Of a DNA stretch of 64,000 nt, positions 17,074 through 25,748 are shown piece by piece; position 1 is the first letter of the stretch, and the number at the start of each line of letters is the position of its first letter. The notes below the pieces were generated by a model. The model searched no databases. It worked only from the letters and a program-made list of their open reading frames with translations, and was not told the DNA's origin. The translations under genes and the position numbers were made by a program. Where the stretch lies: the NCBI GenBank assembly GCA_015059015.1, contig SVBG01000010.1, forward strand, positions 1-64,000, in the 5' to 3' direction. The stretch comes from Erysipelotrichaceae bacterium (lineage in GTDB: Bacteria > Bacillota_I > Bacilli_A > ML615J-28 > CAG-313).

Positions 17074-18939
17074 ATGATGAAAAAAATATTATTGTGTTTT
17101 ACTATTTTCATTATATTACTTTTTAGTTCCTGTGATAATAATGTAAATAATCAAGATTCTAATAATCATGAACATAGTTTTGTAGAAGGAATATGTTCTT
17201 GTGGAGAAAAAGATCCTAATTATCATGAACATAGTTTTGTAGAAGGAATATGTTCTTGTGGAGAAAAAGATCCAAATTATCATTTTCATAGTTATGAAAA
17301 TGGTAAGTGTTCCTGTGGTATAATTGATCCTAATCACACGCATAGTTATACAGATGGTAAATGCGTATGTGGAGAAAAAGATCCTAATTATCATATACAT
17401 GACTATATTGACGGAATATGTTCTTGTGGAGAAAAAGATCCTAATAATGTTGTAGTATATACTATTACTTTTGATCCGCTATTTAGTGATTCAACAATAA
17501 CAGCATACGTAAATGAAGGTGAATTTGTTGAAAAATTAATTCCAGATTTATATGAAGGGTATAATTTTATTGGTTGGACATTGTCTTTTGGAAGTGAAGA
17601 ATTATTTGATTTTAATACACCTATTTATAATAATATGATTTTATATGCTGTGTGGGAAGAAGTTATTATCATTGTAGAAAAAGATTATTCAGGTATTATT
17701 GACGAATTTGTTCCTGATGTTGTTGCTAGTTCATTAGAATTACCTACACGATATGATGATTTAAGATTGATATGGAGTACTTCTAATCAGTATACGCTTA
17801 ATAATTATGGGAATTTAATTAAGCCAAGAGATGAAGAAGAGCTAATTGTTTATTTAACCGTATATGATCAAGGCGAGTTATTCGATTTTGAAAAAAATGT
17901 TATTGTTCCTGCAATCGAGTTTGATCCACTACCAAGTAGCAATCTAGTATTTGGATATTATTCAACATGGAACTTTTTTGGTTATACAGATAAAATGCTT
18001 GAGACTTGTGATGTAATTAATTTATGTTTTGGGTATGTAACTACGGATTTTAAGATTGATACAGCAAGTATCTTAGCTGTTATTAATCAAGTTCTTAGTG
18101 TAAGAGAAAAAGGTGTTAGAGTTGTTTTATCTATTCAAGGATACAGTGAAGCGGGTACAAACTTTAGTAGAGCTGCAGCAACAGAAGAAGGAAGAATTAC
18201 TTTGGCGGAATCAATGCTAAGAGTTGTTGAAAAATTTCATTTAGATGGAATTGATATTGACTGGGAGTATCCTGGTTTTAATACAGGTACTAGTGTCTCT
18301 GTAGATAAAGCAAATTATACTCTTTTATGTAAACAAATTAGTGAAACATTTAAAAAAGCTAACCCTGATTATTTAATAACTGCAGCGATTCCAGGTGGTA
18401 GTAACGGACCTTATCGTTTTGATTTGGGTAATGTTTCAAAATATTTAGATTATATTCATATTATGACGTATGATATGCAAAATGGATCTCTTGCTACTCA
18501 TCATACAGCGTTATATGATTCTTCAGCAACACTTTCAGGTTGTACTGTTGCATCATCAGTTCAAACATATAAGAGTTATGGAGTTCCATCATCTAAGATC
18601 GTAATAGGACTTGCTTTTTATGGTAAGAGAACTTATTCAACAGGATTAAATAATAGAGCTAGTGGTGGATATAAATCTATAACATATGATTTAATTGTAA
18701 GAGATTATTTATCTAGACTTAATAAAGATGTAATATATGGTTTTGATGAAACTGCATATGCACCATATTTAATAGATAAAACGAATGGATATTTCATTAC
18801 CTATGATGATGAAAAATCTATTACTGCTAAATGTAATTATGCAGTAAATAATGATTTAGGCGGAGTAATGATATGGGAAATTGGACAAGATACTTCAGAT
18901 ACATTACTTTCAGCTGTATATAATAGTATGAAAAAATAA
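17074..18939 (+). CDS. GH18 lipoprotein 3 with Cys/His tandem repeats
   Basis: This 621-aa lipoprotein has a signal peptide ending F-S-S-C (Cys20). Residues 32-124 are five tandem ~19-aa units of the form H-x-H-[SD]-[FY]-x-x-G-x-C-x-C-G-x-x-D-P-N, rich in paired His and Cys. An InlB-type repeat follows (~125-190) and then a beta linker. The GH18 barrel spans ~290-620 with D-G-I-D-I-D-W-E at 391-398, Y-I-H-I-M-T-Y-D and G-V-M-I-W-E-I-G. The spaced CxC and HxH pairs could bind metal or form disulfides; this is inference. A TATAAT promoter precedes it at about 17050, and GH18 gene 4 follows 21 bp after its stop, so the two form an operon. Confidence 0.86.
   Translation: MMKKILLCFTIFIILLFSSCDNNVNNQDSNNHEHSFVEGICSCGEKDPNYHEHSFVEGICSCGEKDPNYHFHSYENGKCSCGIIDPNHTHSYTDGKCVCGEKDPNYHIHDYIDGICSCGEKDPNNVVVYTITFDPLFSDSTITAYVNEGEFVEKLIPDLYEGYNFIGWTLSFGSEELFDFNTPIYNNMILYAVWEEVIIIVEKDYSGIIDEFVPDVVASSLELPTRYDDLRLIWSTSNQYTLNNYGNLIKPRDEEELIVYLTVYDQGELFDFEKNVIVPAIEFDPLPSSNLVFGYYSTWNFFGYTDKMLETCDVINLCFGYVTTDFKIDTASILAVINQVLSVREKGVRVVLSIQGYSEAGTNFSRAAATEEGRITLAESMLRVVEKFHLDGIDIDWEYPGFNTGTSVSVDKANYTLLCKQISETFKKANPDYLITAAIPGGSNGPYRFDLGNVSKYLDYIHIMTYDMQNGSLATHHTALYDSSATLSGCTVASSVQTYKSYGVPSSKIVIGLAFYGKRTYSTGLNNRASGGYKSITYDLIVRDYLSRLNKDVIYGFDETAYAPYLIDKTNGYFITYDDEKSITAKCNYAVNNDLGGVMIWEIGQDTSDTLLSAVYNSMKK
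17167..17445 (+). repeat. 57-bp-type tandem repeats coding HxH...CxCG units
   Basis: Five in-frame units run in tandem. The first two (17167 and 17224) are virtually identical at DNA level; the later ones have diverged. They encode the Cys/His module after the lipid-anchored N-terminus. Confidence 0.85.
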
Positions 18940-18960
18940 AAATTGAAAAGAGGGTTAAAA

Positions 18961-20895
18961 ATGAAACTAAAGTATTTTTTAATTTTTACAATTTGCTTGG
19001 GTGTTATACTATCAAGTGGATGTAATAATAAATGTAGTAATAATCATGAACATTTTTATATAGAAGGTAAGTGTGAGTGTGGAGAAACTGATCCAAACTA
19101 TGTACCACATATTCATAATTATATAGAAGGGAAATGTGAGTGTGGAGAAACTGATCCAAACTATATACCACATATTCATAATTATATAGAAGGTAAGTGT
19201 GAGTGTGGAGAAACTGATCCAAACTATGTACCACATGTTCATAATTTTGTAAACGGCAAATGTGAATGTGGAGAAACTGATCCTAATTATGTACACGTAC
19301 ATGAATTTGTTGATGGTAAATGTGAATGTGGTTTTGAAGAAGAAAGTGAAATTGATAAATTATTAAAAGATGAAGAAGGTGCAACTGAATTTAGAGTTTA
19401 TTTTAATTATATGGATGACAGTGAATATGTAATGGTTACTGTAAGTTTAAATAAAGTAGTTGTAAGACCTAATAAACCATCACGTGATGGATTTAAGTTT
19501 CTTGGATGGTATACTGATGAATCGGGTACAAACCTTTATAATTTTAATACTCCGATAACTAAGTCTATTATGTTATATGCTATATGGGAAGAAATTCCTT
19601 TTGTAGATTATACTTACTTGTTGAATGAAATAGTACCTAACGTTGTTAGTGAAGATTTTGAATTATATAGACGTAACCCCTATAATGATGATATTCATTT
19701 AGCTTGGGTTTCATCAGATCCTCAAACTATTTCTCCAACTGGTATTGTAATTCCAGGTGATGAAACTGAAATTGTTACATTGACGATGGAAGTAATTGAT
19801 GATGGATATTCAACATTCTTTAGCAAAGATGTAGAAGTTGAACCAGCAACGTTTAATGAACTTAGATCAGGTAGAACTATTTTTGGTTATTATGCTTCTT
19901 ATAACTTTAATGGTTATACTGAAGATCAATTAAAATGTAATGTAATTAATTTAAGTTTTGCATATGTAACATATGATTATAAATTGGATATGAATTCCTT
20001 GAATGAACAAATATTGTATGGTGCTTTAGCTGCAAGAAAACAAGGTGTTAGAGTTGTGTTATCTATCCAAGGTTATGGTGATGAAAGTAAAAATTTCAAA
20101 GATGCTGCATCAACTCCAGAAAATAGAGCAATATTTATTAAGAATATTGTTGATGTTGTAGATAAATACCATTTTAATGGAGTTGATTTAGACTGGGAGT
20201 ATCCAGGTTGGTTTACACCTTTAAAGAAAGATTCTGATGCTGAAAATTATACAGCACTATGCCAAGAATTAAATACTGCATTAAAAGAAAAAAATCCAGA
20301 TTATTTATTAACTGCTGCTATTCCTGGTGGTGCAGAGGGCTTTAAACGTTATAATTTAGCTGAATGTTCAAAATATTTAGATTATATTCACTTAATGACA
20401 TATGACTTAGAAGCATCATCTAAAGTATATCATCATACTGCGTTATATGCCAACGTGGGAAAAGGCACTGCAACTGATGCAGCTGTTAAAGAATCTGTTG
20501 AAATATTTAAATTGAAAGGTGTTCCAGCAGAAAAAATTGTTGTTGGTATTGCGTTTTATGGTAAATATACTACACCAGTCTCTTCCACAAATGGCGGCTT
20601 AGGAAGTGATTCAAAAACAGGTAAATATACAACTCTTACTTATGCAAGAATTAAGTCTAACTTCTTAAATAGAGTAGGTGACACTGTTACAGAATACTGG
20701 GATAGTATTTGTTATGCACCATATTTGTATGATTCTGCATATAATTATTTTATTACTTATGAAAATGCTAGATCGATAAATGAAAAAGCAAAATATATGC
20801 GAAAGAATGGTCTTGGTGGTGTTATGATTTGGGAACTAGGTGAAGACTCTAGTGACGGTGAATTGATGGCTGCTGTTGTTAGCAGTATGAGATAA
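18961..20895 (+). CDS. GH18 lipoprotein 4 with Cys/His tandem repeats
   Basis: I start at ATG 18961 (644 aa) because AAGAGG lies just upstream; the in-frame TTG at 18943 would put that site inside the gene. The signal peptide ends S-S-G-C (Cys21). Residues 29-123 are five Cys/His units like those of lipoprotein 3, here mostly 21 aa with P-H between units. An InlB-type repeat follows (~140-215), then a linker and a GH18 barrel (~305-644) with N-G-V-D-L-D-W-E at 406-413 (Glu413). It is a paralogue of gene 3 with a slightly different active-site motif, so specificity may differ. A terminator follows 7 bp after the stop. Confidence 0.86.
   Translation: MKLKYFLIFTICLGVILSSGCNNKCSNNHEHFYIEGKCECGETDPNYVPHIHNYIEGKCECGETDPNYIPHIHNYIEGKCECGETDPNYVPHVHNFVNGKCECGETDPNYVHVHEFVDGKCECGFEEESEIDKLLKDEEGATEFRVYFNYMDDSEYVMVTVSLNKVVVRPNKPSRDGFKFLGWYTDESGTNLYNFNTPITKSIMLYAIWEEIPFVDYTYLLNEIVPNVVSEDFELYRRNPYNDDIHLAWVSSDPQTISPTGIVIPGDETEIVTLTMEVIDDGYSTFFSKDVEVEPATFNELRSGRTIFGYYASYNFNGYTEDQLKCNVINLSFAYVTYDYKLDMNSLNEQILYGALAARKQGVRVVLSIQGYGDESKNFKDAASTPENRAIFIKNIVDVVDKYHFNGVDLDWEYPGWFTPLKKDSDAENYTALCQELNTALKEKNPDYLLTAAIPGGAEGFKRYNLAECSKYLDYIHLMTYDLEASSKVYHHTALYANVGKGTATDAAVKESVEIFKLKGVPAEKIVVGIAFYGKYTTPVSSTNGGLGSDSKTGKYTTLTYARIKSNFLNRVGDTVTEYWDSICYAPYLYDSAYNYFITYENARSINEKAKYMRKNGLGGVMIWELGEDSSDGELMAAVVSSMR
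19045..19329 (+). repeat. 63-bp tandem repeats coding HxH...CxCG units
   Basis: Five units lie in tandem, the central ones with a 63-bp period and near-identical sequence (GTGAGTGTGGAGAAACTGAT in several copies). They encode the N-terminal Cys/His module of GH18 lipoprotein 4. Confidence 0.85.
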
Positions 20896-20902
20896 AAAAT
20901 TT

Positions 20903-20938
20903 GCTCTAAAGATTAATTTTATCTTTAGAGCTTGTTTT
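20903..20938 (+). terminator. Rho-independent terminator
   Basis: GCTCTAAAGAT (20903-20913) pairs with ATCTTTAGAGC (20921-20931), followed by TTGTTTT. It ends the GH18 pair, 21 bp before the next start. Confidence 0.8.
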
Positions 20939-20951
20939 AAAAGGAGAGAGT

Positions 20952-22079
20952 ATGAATAAATATTTAAATGAATATACTGAATTTATTAAACAGTTTAATA
21001 CAGTAGGAACAAATGTAGTTTTTCATAAACACAATGGTTACACAGAATATGTGTCAACTGGTTTTGCAGATTTAGAAAACAAAACACCAACTCACAAAGA
21101 TTCAATTTACCGTATCGCATCAATATCTAAAGTGATTGTTGCTATAGGATTATTAAAATTATATGAACAAGGATTAGTAGATTTAGATGAAGATGTTTCT
21201 AAATATCTTGGATTTGAGGTTAGGAATCCAAAATTTCCAGATGTGAAAATTACCTTGCGAATGGTGCTAACACAAACTTCATCAATAATTGATGATGGTA
21301 TATTTGAAAACGGAATATACAAAGGATATGATGGTTCAAATTGTACAGATGATTTTATTAATTTAAAAGATTTGTTAACTCCTAACTCTAAACATTTTTA
21401 TAAAGGATATAGTGAGTATTTACCTGGAACAAATTTTATTTATTCTAATCTTGGATGTGGTATTTTAGCTTGTGTATGTGAGAAAATTACCAATAGATAT
21501 TTTCCTGATTATATAATTGATGTACTATTAAAACCACTAGATATTAGAAGTGGATTTAGATTAGAGAATATTGAAAAAATTGAAAATCTTGTTGGTCACT
21601 ATACATTTGATAATGGTCATTTCAATCTTTATCGAAACTATGATAGTTTTAAAAAAGTACAATGTTTAAAATATCCACTTGGAGAGAATTATCGTGGTGT
21701 TGCAGGGGGACTTTATATAACTGCAAGTGATTTATGTAAAATAATGTCAATGTTAATGAACAAGGGTGTTTATAATGAAATTAGAATCTTAAATGAATCT
21801 ACTGTTATTGAAATGGAAAAAGTTCAGTGGAAAGGCACTCCTAGCGATCCAACTTATAAAGCAAAAGGTCTTCAAATGATTATTATGGATGAGTTTACAA
21901 AATCTCCATTAAAAGGGCATTTCGGTAATGCATATGGACTTCGTAGTTTCATGTTATATAATGATTTAGGTGGATTAATCTTTTTATGTAATGGTGCTGA
22001 CTTTATTAATGACGTTGAACATATGACGATTTTACAAGAAAAAGTAATTAAATTTCTTGTTGAAAAAACTAATATATAA
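20952..22079 (+). CDS. Serine hydrolase, beta-lactamase/class C (AmpC/EstB-like) family
   Basis: This 375-aa protein has the active-site S-x-x-K motif (S-I-S-K near residue 56) and Y-S-N at ~164, matching the class-C beta-lactamase / D-alanyl-D-alanine carboxypeptidase / esterase fold. A late H-x-G-like segment (K-G-H-F-G-N) provides the third motif. No signal peptide is visible, so it may be a cytoplasmic esterase or peptidase rather than a penicillinase. AAGGAGAG precedes ATG 20952, and the next gene follows after 15 bp. Confidence 0.8.
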   Translation: MNKYLNEYTEFIKQFNTVGTNVVFHKHNGYTEYVSTGFADLENKTPTHKDSIYRIASISKVIVAIGLLKLYEQGLVDLDEDVSKYLGFEVRNPKFPDVKITLRMVLTQTSSIIDDGIFENGIYKGYDGSNCTDDFINLKDLLTPNSKHFYKGYSEYLPGTNFIYSNLGCGILACVCEKITNRYFPDYIIDVLLKPLDIRSGFRLENIEKIENLVGHYTFDNGHFNLYRNYDSFKKVQCLKYPLGENYRGVAGGLYITASDLCKIMSMLMNKGVYNEIRILNESTVIEMEKVQWKGTPSDPTYKAKGLQMIIMDEFTKSPLKGHFGNAYGLRSFMLYNDLGGLIFLCNGADFINDVEHMTILQEKVIKFLVEKTNI

Positions 22080-22094
22080 TTATGGTGATATAAA

Positions 22095-22898
22095 ATGAAA
22101 AAATGTTTTACAATCAATCAAATGCGTAAAAAAGAAAACTTTATTGATTATATGAAACTTCTTGATAATGATATTTATCAAGCTATTGAAATATTCTATC
22201 CATATAATCAAAGTCAAGAACAAATAAAACAGTATACTGATTCTGTATTAGAAATATGTGAAAAATATCCAAATGTTGAACTTGTACTTCATTTACCGCA
22301 TAGTATTTATAATGGTCTTTGTTTAGATCAACATTTAAATGCTGGTTCTAAAGAAATAATGATGGCTGGTATGAAATATGCTAGTTTGTTTGGAATAAAA
22401 AAATTAACACTACATTTAGGTCATATAGATAAAAATATTGTAAGAAGTAGTTATTATGAAAAAGTATCATTAATTTTAAAAGAATTATGTGATTATGCTA
22501 AACAATTTGATCAAGTAATAATGATAGAAAATATGCCAGGGAGTAATGAACTTGGGTATAGTCCAGAGGAATTATTAACAATTATTAAATTAACCGATAA
22601 AGACAATTTAAAATTTATTTTTGATACTGGTCATGCTCATGTAAGTGAATTTGATGATTTTATTTATTTATATTTATTAAAAGATTATTTATATCATATT
22701 CATTATAGTGATAATGATGGAAGTAGAGATGCTCATACTAGAATAGGAACTGGAACATATGATTTTAAAAAACATTTTGAAGTTTTAAAAGAAATCGATT
22801 ATCAAGAACTTCACTGTATGGAAATCTTGCATCAAAATGCTGATGATTTAATTGAAATTGCAAATGATGTTACGAAGTTTGACAATAAAATAAATTAA
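22095..22898 (+). CDS. Sugar phosphate isomerase/epimerase-like TIM barrel (AP endonuclease 2 superfamily)
   Basis: This 267-aa protein has the xylose-isomerase-like TIM-barrel features: L-V-L-H-L-P-H early, L-T-L-H-L-G-H, M-I-E-N-M-P, F-D-T-G-H-A-H and H-Y-S-D-N-D-G-S-R-D-A-H. The His, Glu and Asp residues form the expected metal site. The family includes sugar isomerases and epimerases and endonuclease IV; with the glycan-processing neighbours a sugar role is more likely, but this is inferred. It is probably co-transcribed with the serine hydrolase. Confidence 0.78.
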   Translation: MKKCFTINQMRKKENFIDYMKLLDNDIYQAIEIFYPYNQSQEQIKQYTDSVLEICEKYPNVELVLHLPHSIYNGLCLDQHLNAGSKEIMMAGMKYASLFGIKKLTLHLGHIDKNIVRSSYYEKVSLILKELCDYAKQFDQVIMIENMPGSNELGYSPEELLTIIKLTDKDNLKFIFDTGHAHVSEFDDFIYLYLLKDYLYHIHYSDNDGSRDAHTRIGTGTYDFKKHFEVLKEIDYQELHCMEILHQNADDLIEIANDVTKFDNKIN

Positions 22899-22923
22899 AA
22901 TAATTTTTAGGAGAAATATTATT

Positions 22924-23004
22924 TTGTTTTTTATCAACTTACAAAGTGAAATTTTAACAATATTAAATAATATTTTAGTCTTAACAAATAATTTTTCTTC
23001 ATAA
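22924..23004 (+). CDS. Possible 26-aa small protein
   Basis: AGGAG at 22909-22913 is followed, 10 bp on, by TTG 22924 and 26 sense codons, then TAA directly before a terminator. The peptide begins M-F-F-I-N-L-Q-S-E and is rich in Ile, Leu and Asn. The AGGAG plus terminator arrangement with no other gene to serve is the main argument; the length is too short for a coding-bias test. Confidence 0.3.
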   Translation: MFFINLQSEILTILNNILVLTNNFSS

Positions 23005-23038
23005 AGTCTAAAGATTTTATTACTTTAGACTTTTTATT
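23003..23038 (+). terminator. Rho-independent terminator
   Basis: AAAGTCTAAAG (23003-23013) pairs perfectly with CTTTAGACTTT (23023-23033) ahead of a T run. It ends the serine hydrolase/TIM-barrel unit. Confidence 0.8.
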
Positions 23039-23061
23039 TTGCATATAATATTATACTTTAC

Positions 23062-23090
23062 TTGAAAAAAATATATTTTTATGCTATAAT
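23062..23090 (+). promoter_or_regulatory. Promoter of the polysaccharide-regulation operon
   Basis: TTGAAA 23062-23067, a 17-bp spacer and TATAAT 23085-23090 lie ahead of the Wzz-type gene. Confidence 0.7.
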
Positions 23091-23125
23091 AAATAATAAT
23101 AATAAGCAAAAAGTGAGGAAAAAAC

Positions 23126-24331
23126 ATGGAAAATATGAATCAAAATGCTAATAATGCAACTAATGAAGGTATTTCATTTGTAGAATTATTTTCTCTTTTG
23201 AAAAGAAATATCATATTAATTGCGATTGTTACATTAGTCTTTACTATAATTGGTGGTATTTATGGTAGATTTATTAAAAAACCAGTATATTCAGCTACTG
23301 CAACTGCGTTAGTTCAAGTTGAAAGTAGCAGTATGACAGAATATAATGCATTTGTATATGCGCAATATCTTGTTAATAGTATGTCTGAATTTATTGTTTC
23401 TGATAATGTTACAAAAGAAGTTGCTAAAGTTTTAGTAGATGAACAATATCAATTTACTCATACAGAAAATAATGATACAGTTATTCATTTTAGTAATCTT
23501 GAACAAAAAGAGTACACTGAAGAAGAATATGAAAAATTAGTTTCTGCAAAATCTACTATTGTTAAAAATGGAACTAAGATTTCATATAATGATGAAAGTT
23601 TAATTATAAAAATTACATACAGTCTAGAAGAAGTTGATGAAAATACTGATGAAGAAGTTATTAAGACTGTAAATCTTTTAATTCAAAAAACAAAAGAAGT
23701 TTCGTTAACTTCTAAAAATCCGATACCTTTATATAAGTTTCATACGGATGAATCGTTTAAAGCAGTAGTATATGCATATGAAAAAAAATATAATACCAAA
23801 TTTGAAGTTGATTATGAAAAAGAACAAATAACAGGTTTTAAAGATGAGAATTTTAAAGTTATAGAACCAACTGATTTAACTGATAAAATCAAAGAAGATA
23901 AAACTATCTTAGAAAGAAATTTCTTTATTTATTATGAAGATGATACAAAAGTAATTGCAATTAAATCTAGTGATGATAGTAAAAATTTAGATCCTGATAT
24001 TGCTAGTAATTGTTTAGTTTATTTGAATGCAAAAGCTTTAGAAAATCCTGATAAATACGTTAAAGAATACTTATATCCAACATTTGCTAATAAACTAGTT
24101 GAGATGAATAACCAACCTTCGTATGCTACTAAGTCTACTAAAACAACTTTAATTGTTATTATTGCGTTTATTTTAGGTGTTGCTTTATCTTGTGGTATTG
24201 TATTGGTTAGATATTTACTTGATGATACATTTAAGTCAAGAACACAATTAGAAGAAGCTACAGGTATTAACGTGTTAACTTCAATACCAAAATTCAATAT
24301 TAAGGAGGAAGAAAATGATGAAATTGAGTAA
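23126..24331 (+). CDS. Wzz/CpsC-type chain-length regulator and BY-kinase modulator
   Basis: This 401-aa membrane protein has the polysaccharide co-polymerase topology: a TM at ~30-52, a long extracytoplasmic region and a second TM at ~340-365 followed by a short cytoplasmic tail (R-T-Q-L-E-E-A-T-G). In Gram-positives such CpsC/CapA proteins activate the separate BY-kinase encoded next. The extracytoplasmic part is larger than in typical ~230-aa CpsC proteins. It overlaps the kinase gene by 17 bp. Together with the PHP phosphatase it controls polymer length and export. Confidence 0.82.
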   Translation: MENMNQNANNATNEGISFVELFSLLKRNIILIAIVTLVFTIIGGIYGRFIKKPVYSATATALVQVESSSMTEYNAFVYAQYLVNSMSEFIVSDNVTKEVAKVLVDEQYQFTHTENNDTVIHFSNLEQKEYTEEEYEKLVSAKSTIVKNGTKISYNDESLIIKITYSLEEVDENTDEEVIKTVNLLIQKTKEVSLTSKNPIPLYKFHTDESFKAVVYAYEKKYNTKFEVDYEKEQITGFKDENFKVIEPTDLTDKIKEDKTILERNFFIYYEDDTKVIAIKSSDDSKNLDPDIASNCLVYLNAKALENPDKYVKEYLYPTFANKLVEMNNQPSYATKSTKTTLIVIIAFILGVALSCGIVLVRYLLDDTFKSRTQLEEATGINVLTSIPKFNIKEEENDEIE

Positions 24332-25046
24332 ATTTATTAAAAATAAAAATCATTTAGATCGTCATAATGTTATTATTATTGATAAACCTGGTAATGAAGT
24401 AATTTCTGAATCGTTTAATCGTTTAAAAGATAATATTTTATTTTTTAATGCTGATAATAATATTAAAGTAATTCAAATTAGTTCATCAACTGCCTGTGAG
24501 GGTAAAACTACTGTAATTTCAAATTTAGCTGTTACACTTGCAAAAAATGAATTAAAAGTATTATTAGTTGAGGGTGATTTAAGATCTCCACGTGCTCATC
24601 GTCCATTTAATTTAGAATGTGAAAATGGACTTTATGATTATATTTTACAAAATAAACAATTGAAAGACATTGTAAAACATACAACTTATGGGGTTGATGT
24701 TGTTACTCGTGGTGATAAAATTGAAAATCCTTCTGCTGCTATATCATCTCAAAAATTCAAAGATTTAATTTTAGCAGCAAGAGAAGTTTATGATTATGTT
24801 TTAATTGACTGTCCACCAGTTCTTGAAATTTCTGACTATATTCATACATCGGCTTGTGCAGATGGAACTATTTTCTGTGTTGCTTATGGTGTAACTAAAA
24901 AACATAATGTAAAAGAAGCAATTGAATTGTTAAAACAAGGAAATATTAATATTTTAGGTAGTGTATATACAATGGTTGACAATGCTCATGCTAAAGCTTA
25001 TGGTAATAATCGTTATTATGGTTATTATTATCATAATGAGGAATAA
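24315..25046 (+). CDS. CpsD/CapB-type bacterial tyrosine kinase
   Basis: This 243-aa BY-kinase has Walker A S-T-A-C-E-G-K-T-T (~58-66), Walker A' V-L-L-V-E-G-D-L-R (~82-90) and Walker B Y-V-L-I-D-C-P-P (~161-168). A C-terminal tyrosine cluster (residues ~229-239, six Tyr within R-Y-Y-G-Y-Y-Y and nearby) is the expected autophosphorylation site. It partners with the Wzz-type protein and is opposed by the PHP phosphatase 16 bp downstream. AAGGAGG precedes the double ATG. Confidence 0.9.
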   Translation: MMKLSKFIKNKNHLDRHNVIIIDKPGNEVISESFNRLKDNILFFNADNNIKVIQISSSTACEGKTTVISNLAVTLAKNELKVLLVEGDLRSPRAHRPFNLECENGLYDYILQNKQLKDIVKHTTYGVDVVTRGDKIENPSAAISSQKFKDLILAAREVYDYVLIDCPPVLEISDYIHTSACADGTIFCVAYGVTKKHNVKEAIELLKQGNINILGSVYTMVDNAHAKAYGNNRYYGYYYHNEE

Positions 25047-25062
25047 AAGGAGCATTATTTAA

Positions 25063-25746
25063 ATGATAGATATTCATTCACACGTTATATTTGATGTTGA
25101 TGACGGAGCATGTGATATTGGACAATCTATAGAAATAATTAAAGAAATGATTAGCGTGGGGGTTACAGACTTAATATGTACCCCACATTATCGTCTTAAA
25201 ATGTTTGAAACTAGTAAAGAAAAAGTTGAAACTAATTTTAATGTTTTATCGAAAAAAGTTGCTGAACTAAATTTAAATATTAATTTATATTTAGGAAGAG
25301 AAATATATTTTAATAAATCTATTTATAAAGAATTGGAATTATTTAAGATTAATAATAATAAAATTATTTTGATTGAGTTTTCTTATACCAATAATCCAGA
25401 AATAGAGGAAGTATTATATAATATTAAAAGATTTGGTTTTAAAGTTATTATTGCGCATATAGAAAGATATGAATATTTATCTTTTGATGATATTGTAAAT
25501 CTAAAAAGTAAAAATGTTTATATCCAAATTAATGCATCCACTATAGTTGGTAGAAATGGTTCTAAAGAAAGGAAAAAAGCTTTTAAACTTATTAAAGCAG
25601 GTGTTGTAGATTTTATTGCTAGTGATATACATTATAATCGTACAAATTATTTAAAAGAAGCATACGATATAATTAATAAGAAATTTGGTAAAGAAATGTG
25701 TGAGAAGTTGTTTAATCAAAATGCTAAATTTTTGATAGAGGTATAG
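25063..25746 (+). CDS. CpsB/CapC-type PHP-fold protein-tyrosine phosphatase
   Basis: This 227-aa protein has the PHP signature M-I-D-I-H-S-H at the N-terminus (His5/His7), then D-D-G-A, C-T-P-H-Y, G-R-E-I-Y-F, I-I-A-H-I-E-R-Y and A-S-D-I-H, which are the metal ligands of the YwqE/CpsB family. It dephosphorylates the BY-kinase tail. The order here is C-D-B rather than the streptococcal B-C-D. AAAGGAG precedes the start. Confidence 0.9.
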   Translation: MIDIHSHVIFDVDDGACDIGQSIEIIKEMISVGVTDLICTPHYRLKMFETSKEKVETNFNVLSKKVAELNLNINLYLGREIYFNKSIYKELELFKINNNKIILIEFSYTNNPEIEEVLYNIKRFGFKVIIAHIERYEYLSFDDIVNLKSKNVYIQINASTIVGRNGSKERKKAFKLIKAGVVDFIASDIHYNRTNYLKEAYDIINKKFGKEMCEKLFNQNAKFLIEV

Positions 25747-25748
25747 AT

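Noticed and set aside
17116-19302. Long open frames antisense to the Cys/His repeats, coding Ile/Phe/Ser-rich strings
   Set aside because: They arise because the short tandem repeats have no stops on the opposite strand; there is no ribosome binding site, and the sense frame has a signal peptide and catalytic domain.
19045-19329. Regular 63-bp repeats as a CRISPR array
   Set aside because: The repeats are contiguous, in frame and coding, with no unique spacers, and no cas genes are nearby.
20952-22079. Antibiotic-resistance beta-lactamase
   Set aside because: The fold is class-C-like but no signal peptide is seen and the neighbours are metabolic, so resistance cannot be claimed.
21107-22117. 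Antisense frames over the serine hydrolase gene
   Set aside because: They are shadows of a gene with clear active-site motifs; no promoter or ribosome binding site.
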